Shown here piece by piece: positions 4,430-5,741 of a stretch of DNA of 5,741 nt. Origin of the DNA: Caulobacteraceae bacterium (GTDB taxonomy: Bacteria > Pseudomonadota > Alphaproteobacteria > Caulobacterales > Caulobacteraceae); NCBI GenBank assembly GCA_028291305.1, contig JAQGII010000242.1, positions 1 to 5,741 on the forward strand, written 5' to 3'. The notes beneath the pieces are model-generated. The model ran no database searches and had not been told where the DNA came from. It saw only the letters and a program-made list of their open reading frames with translations. Made by a program: the position numbers and the translations under genes. Each line of letters begins with the position of its first letter. Position 1 is the first letter of the stretch.

Positions 4430-5741
4430 ATGAATTTCTCCCGGTTCTTCATCAGCCGGCCCCGCTTCGCGGCGGTGCTGTCGCTGATCATCTTCATCGC
4501 CGGCCTGGTGGCCCTGCCCAACCTGCCGATCAGCGAGTATCCCGAGGTGGTGCCGCCGACGGTGGTGGTGCGCACCATCTATCCGGGCGCCGATCCGGCG
4601 GTGATCGCCGAGACGGTGGCCGCGCCCATCGAGCAGGCGGTCAACGGGGTGGAGGGGATGCTTTACCAGTCGTCCCAGGCCGCGTCCGACGGGACCATGA
4701 CCCTGACCATCACCTTCGCCCTGGGCACGGACGGCGACAAGGCCCAGACCCTGGTGCAGAACCGGGTGGCCCAGGTGCTGTCGCGCCTGCCGCAGGAGGT
4801 GCAGCGGGCGGGCGTCACCACCACCAAGGCGTCGCCGGCGCTGATCATGGTCGTGCACCTGACCTCGCCCAACAAACGCTACGACAAGCTGTACCTGGCC
4901 AACTACGCCCAGCTGCACGTGAAGGACGCCCTGGCGCGCACCTACGGCGTCGGCGACGTGCAGATGTTCGGCACCGGCGCCTATTCCATGCGGGTGTGGC
5001 TGGATCCGCAGAAGCTGGCCTCGCGCGGCATGACCGCCGGCGACGTGGTCACCGCGCTGCGCGAGCAGAACGTGCAGGTCGCCGCCGGCCAGGTCGGCGC
5101 CCCGCCCGCGCCCGGCCAGGCCAGCTTCCAGGTGGCCATCAACACCCAGGGCCGCCTGACCAACGAGGAACAGTTCGGCGACGTGATCATCCGCGCCGGC
5201 GCCAAGGGCGAGATCAGCCATCTGCGCGACGTCGCGCGGGTCGAGCTGGGCTCCGACGGCTATGCCCTGCGCTCCCTGCTCGACAACGAGGACGCCGTCG
5301 CCCTGCCGATCTTCCAGCGGCCGGGCTCCAACGCCCTGCAGATGGCCGCCGACGTGCGCAAGACCATGGACGGCCTGGCCAAGGATTTCCCGGAAGGGGT
5401 CAAGTACCACATCGTCTACGACACCACCGGCTTCGTGCATGAATCCATCGACGCGGTGATCCACACCCTGATCGAGGCCATCATCCTGGTGGTCATCGTG
5501 GTGGTGCTGTTCCTGCAGAGCTGGCGGGCCTCGATCATCCCCCTGATCGCCGTGCCGGTGTCCCTGGTCGGCTCGTTCGCCGCCCTGCTGATGCTCGGCT
5601 TCGGCCTCAACGCCCTGACCCTGTTCGGCCTGGTGCTGGCCATCGGCATCGTCGTCGACGACGCCATCGTGGTGGTCGAGAACGTCGAGCGGAACATCGC
5701 CCTGGGTCTTTCGCCCACCGAGGCGACCCGCAAGGCCATGC
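4430..5741 (+). CDS. RND multidrug efflux pump, inner-membrane subunit (MexF/OqxB-like), 5' part
   Basis: The reading frame is open to the right edge: 437 codons and one base of an expected roughly 1,040-1,060. RND pumps export drugs and other amphiphiles using the proton gradient, as trimers joined to the adaptor and an outer-membrane channel. The N-terminus MNFSRFFISRPRFAAVLSLI and the text LPISEYPEVVPPTVVVRTIYPGA match the HAE1 type, closest by eye to MexF/OqxB. TM1 is about 10-30. The porter domain (about 31-335) includes AQTLVQNRVAQVLSRLPQEVQ and KASPALIMVVHL. TM2 is about 340-361, TM3 about 366-388 and TM4 about 393-416. D410 and D411 in LAIGIVVDDAIVVVENVERN are the proton-relay pair (AcrB D407/D408). 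The ATG at 4430 has AAGGA 8 nt upstream. An ATG at 4425 meets a stop after one codon. It is co-oriented with the adaptor gene and likely in one operon. Inducers and substrates are unknown. Confidence 0.95.
   Translation, partial: MNFSRFFISRPRFAAVLSLIIFIAGLVALPNLPISEYPEVVPPTVVVRTIYPGADPAVIAETVAAPIEQAVNGVEGMLYQSSQAASDGTMTLTITFALGTDGDKAQTLVQNRVAQVLSRLPQEVQRAGVTTTKASPALIMVVHLTSPNKRYDKLYLANYAQLHVKDALARTYGVGDVQMFGTGAYSMRVWLDPQKLASRGMTAGDVVTALREQNVQVAAGQVGAPPAPGQASFQVAINTQGRLTNEEQFGDVIIRAGAKGEISHLRDVARVELGSDGYALRSLLDNEDAVALPIFQRPGSNALQMAADVRKTMDGLAKDFPEGVKYHIVYDTTGFVHESIDAVIHTLIEAIILVVIVVVLFLQSWRASIIPLIAVPVSLVGSFAALLMLGFGLNALTLFGLVLAIGIVVDDAIVVVENVERNIALGLSPTEATRKAM

Noticed and set aside
3728..5464. 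Long minus-strand open frame (578 codons) opposite the adaptor and pump genes
   Set aside because: It is an antisense shadow caused by high GC at third positions. The product is rich in H, G, D, R and V and matches no domain, while the plus strand has unmistakable RND genes.
1..5741. CRISPR array, tRNA, rRNA, insertion sequence or defence system
   Set aside because: No regularly spaced repeats, cloverleaf sequences, transposase motifs or defence-type domains are visible on either strand.

Overview
The window is GC-rich chromosomal DNA. Its coding style (strong G/C bias at third codon positions, a TTGACGC-type -35 box, an alphaproteobacterial dispersed palindrome containing GGTCAAGCCGGGGG) suggests a Caulobacterales-like alphaproteobacterium such as Caulobacter or Phenylobacterium. 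That assignment is inferred from style and was not tested by any search.

Left part (1-2061). Bases 1-239 hold no convincing gene. They carry a perfect 19-bp inverted repeat, and one arm runs into a 7-bp GC hairpin typical of a dispersed repeat. Two leftward genes follow: a 72-aa hypothetical small beta-rich protein (240-458), and a 459-aa protein with four N-terminal TPR repeats fused to a RimK/glutathione-synthetase-like ATP-grasp domain (548-1927). A divergent spacer of 134 bp separates the latter from a 79-aa DUF2188-type protein read rightward (2062-2301).

Right part (2302-5741). This is a drug-efflux locus: a TetR/AcrR-family repressor (2399-3025), an RND periplasmic adaptor lipoprotein of the MexE/OqxA type (3209-4351), and the first 437 codons of a MexF/OqxB-type RND inner-membrane pump (4430 to the right edge, cut off). 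An outer-membrane channel gene may follow outside the window, but this cannot be seen.

The most informative non-coding signal is a set of three similar 14-bp imperfect palindromes, consensus ATACCG-NN-CGGTAT. One overlaps the tetR start codon and two lie in the tetR/adaptor spacer with centres exactly 52 bp apart, about five helical turns. They look like operators through which the TetR protein represses both itself and the pump. The tetR promoter is placed so close to the ATG that its mRNA may be leaderless. A perfect 13-bp inverted repeat sits between the adaptor and pump genes, ending just before the pump's ribosome binding site.

I see no CRISPR array, tRNA, rRNA, insertion sequence or defence system. 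The efflux system is of a known kind. The less described items are the TPR/ATP-grasp fusion, the cysteine-rich TetR and the regulatory architecture.
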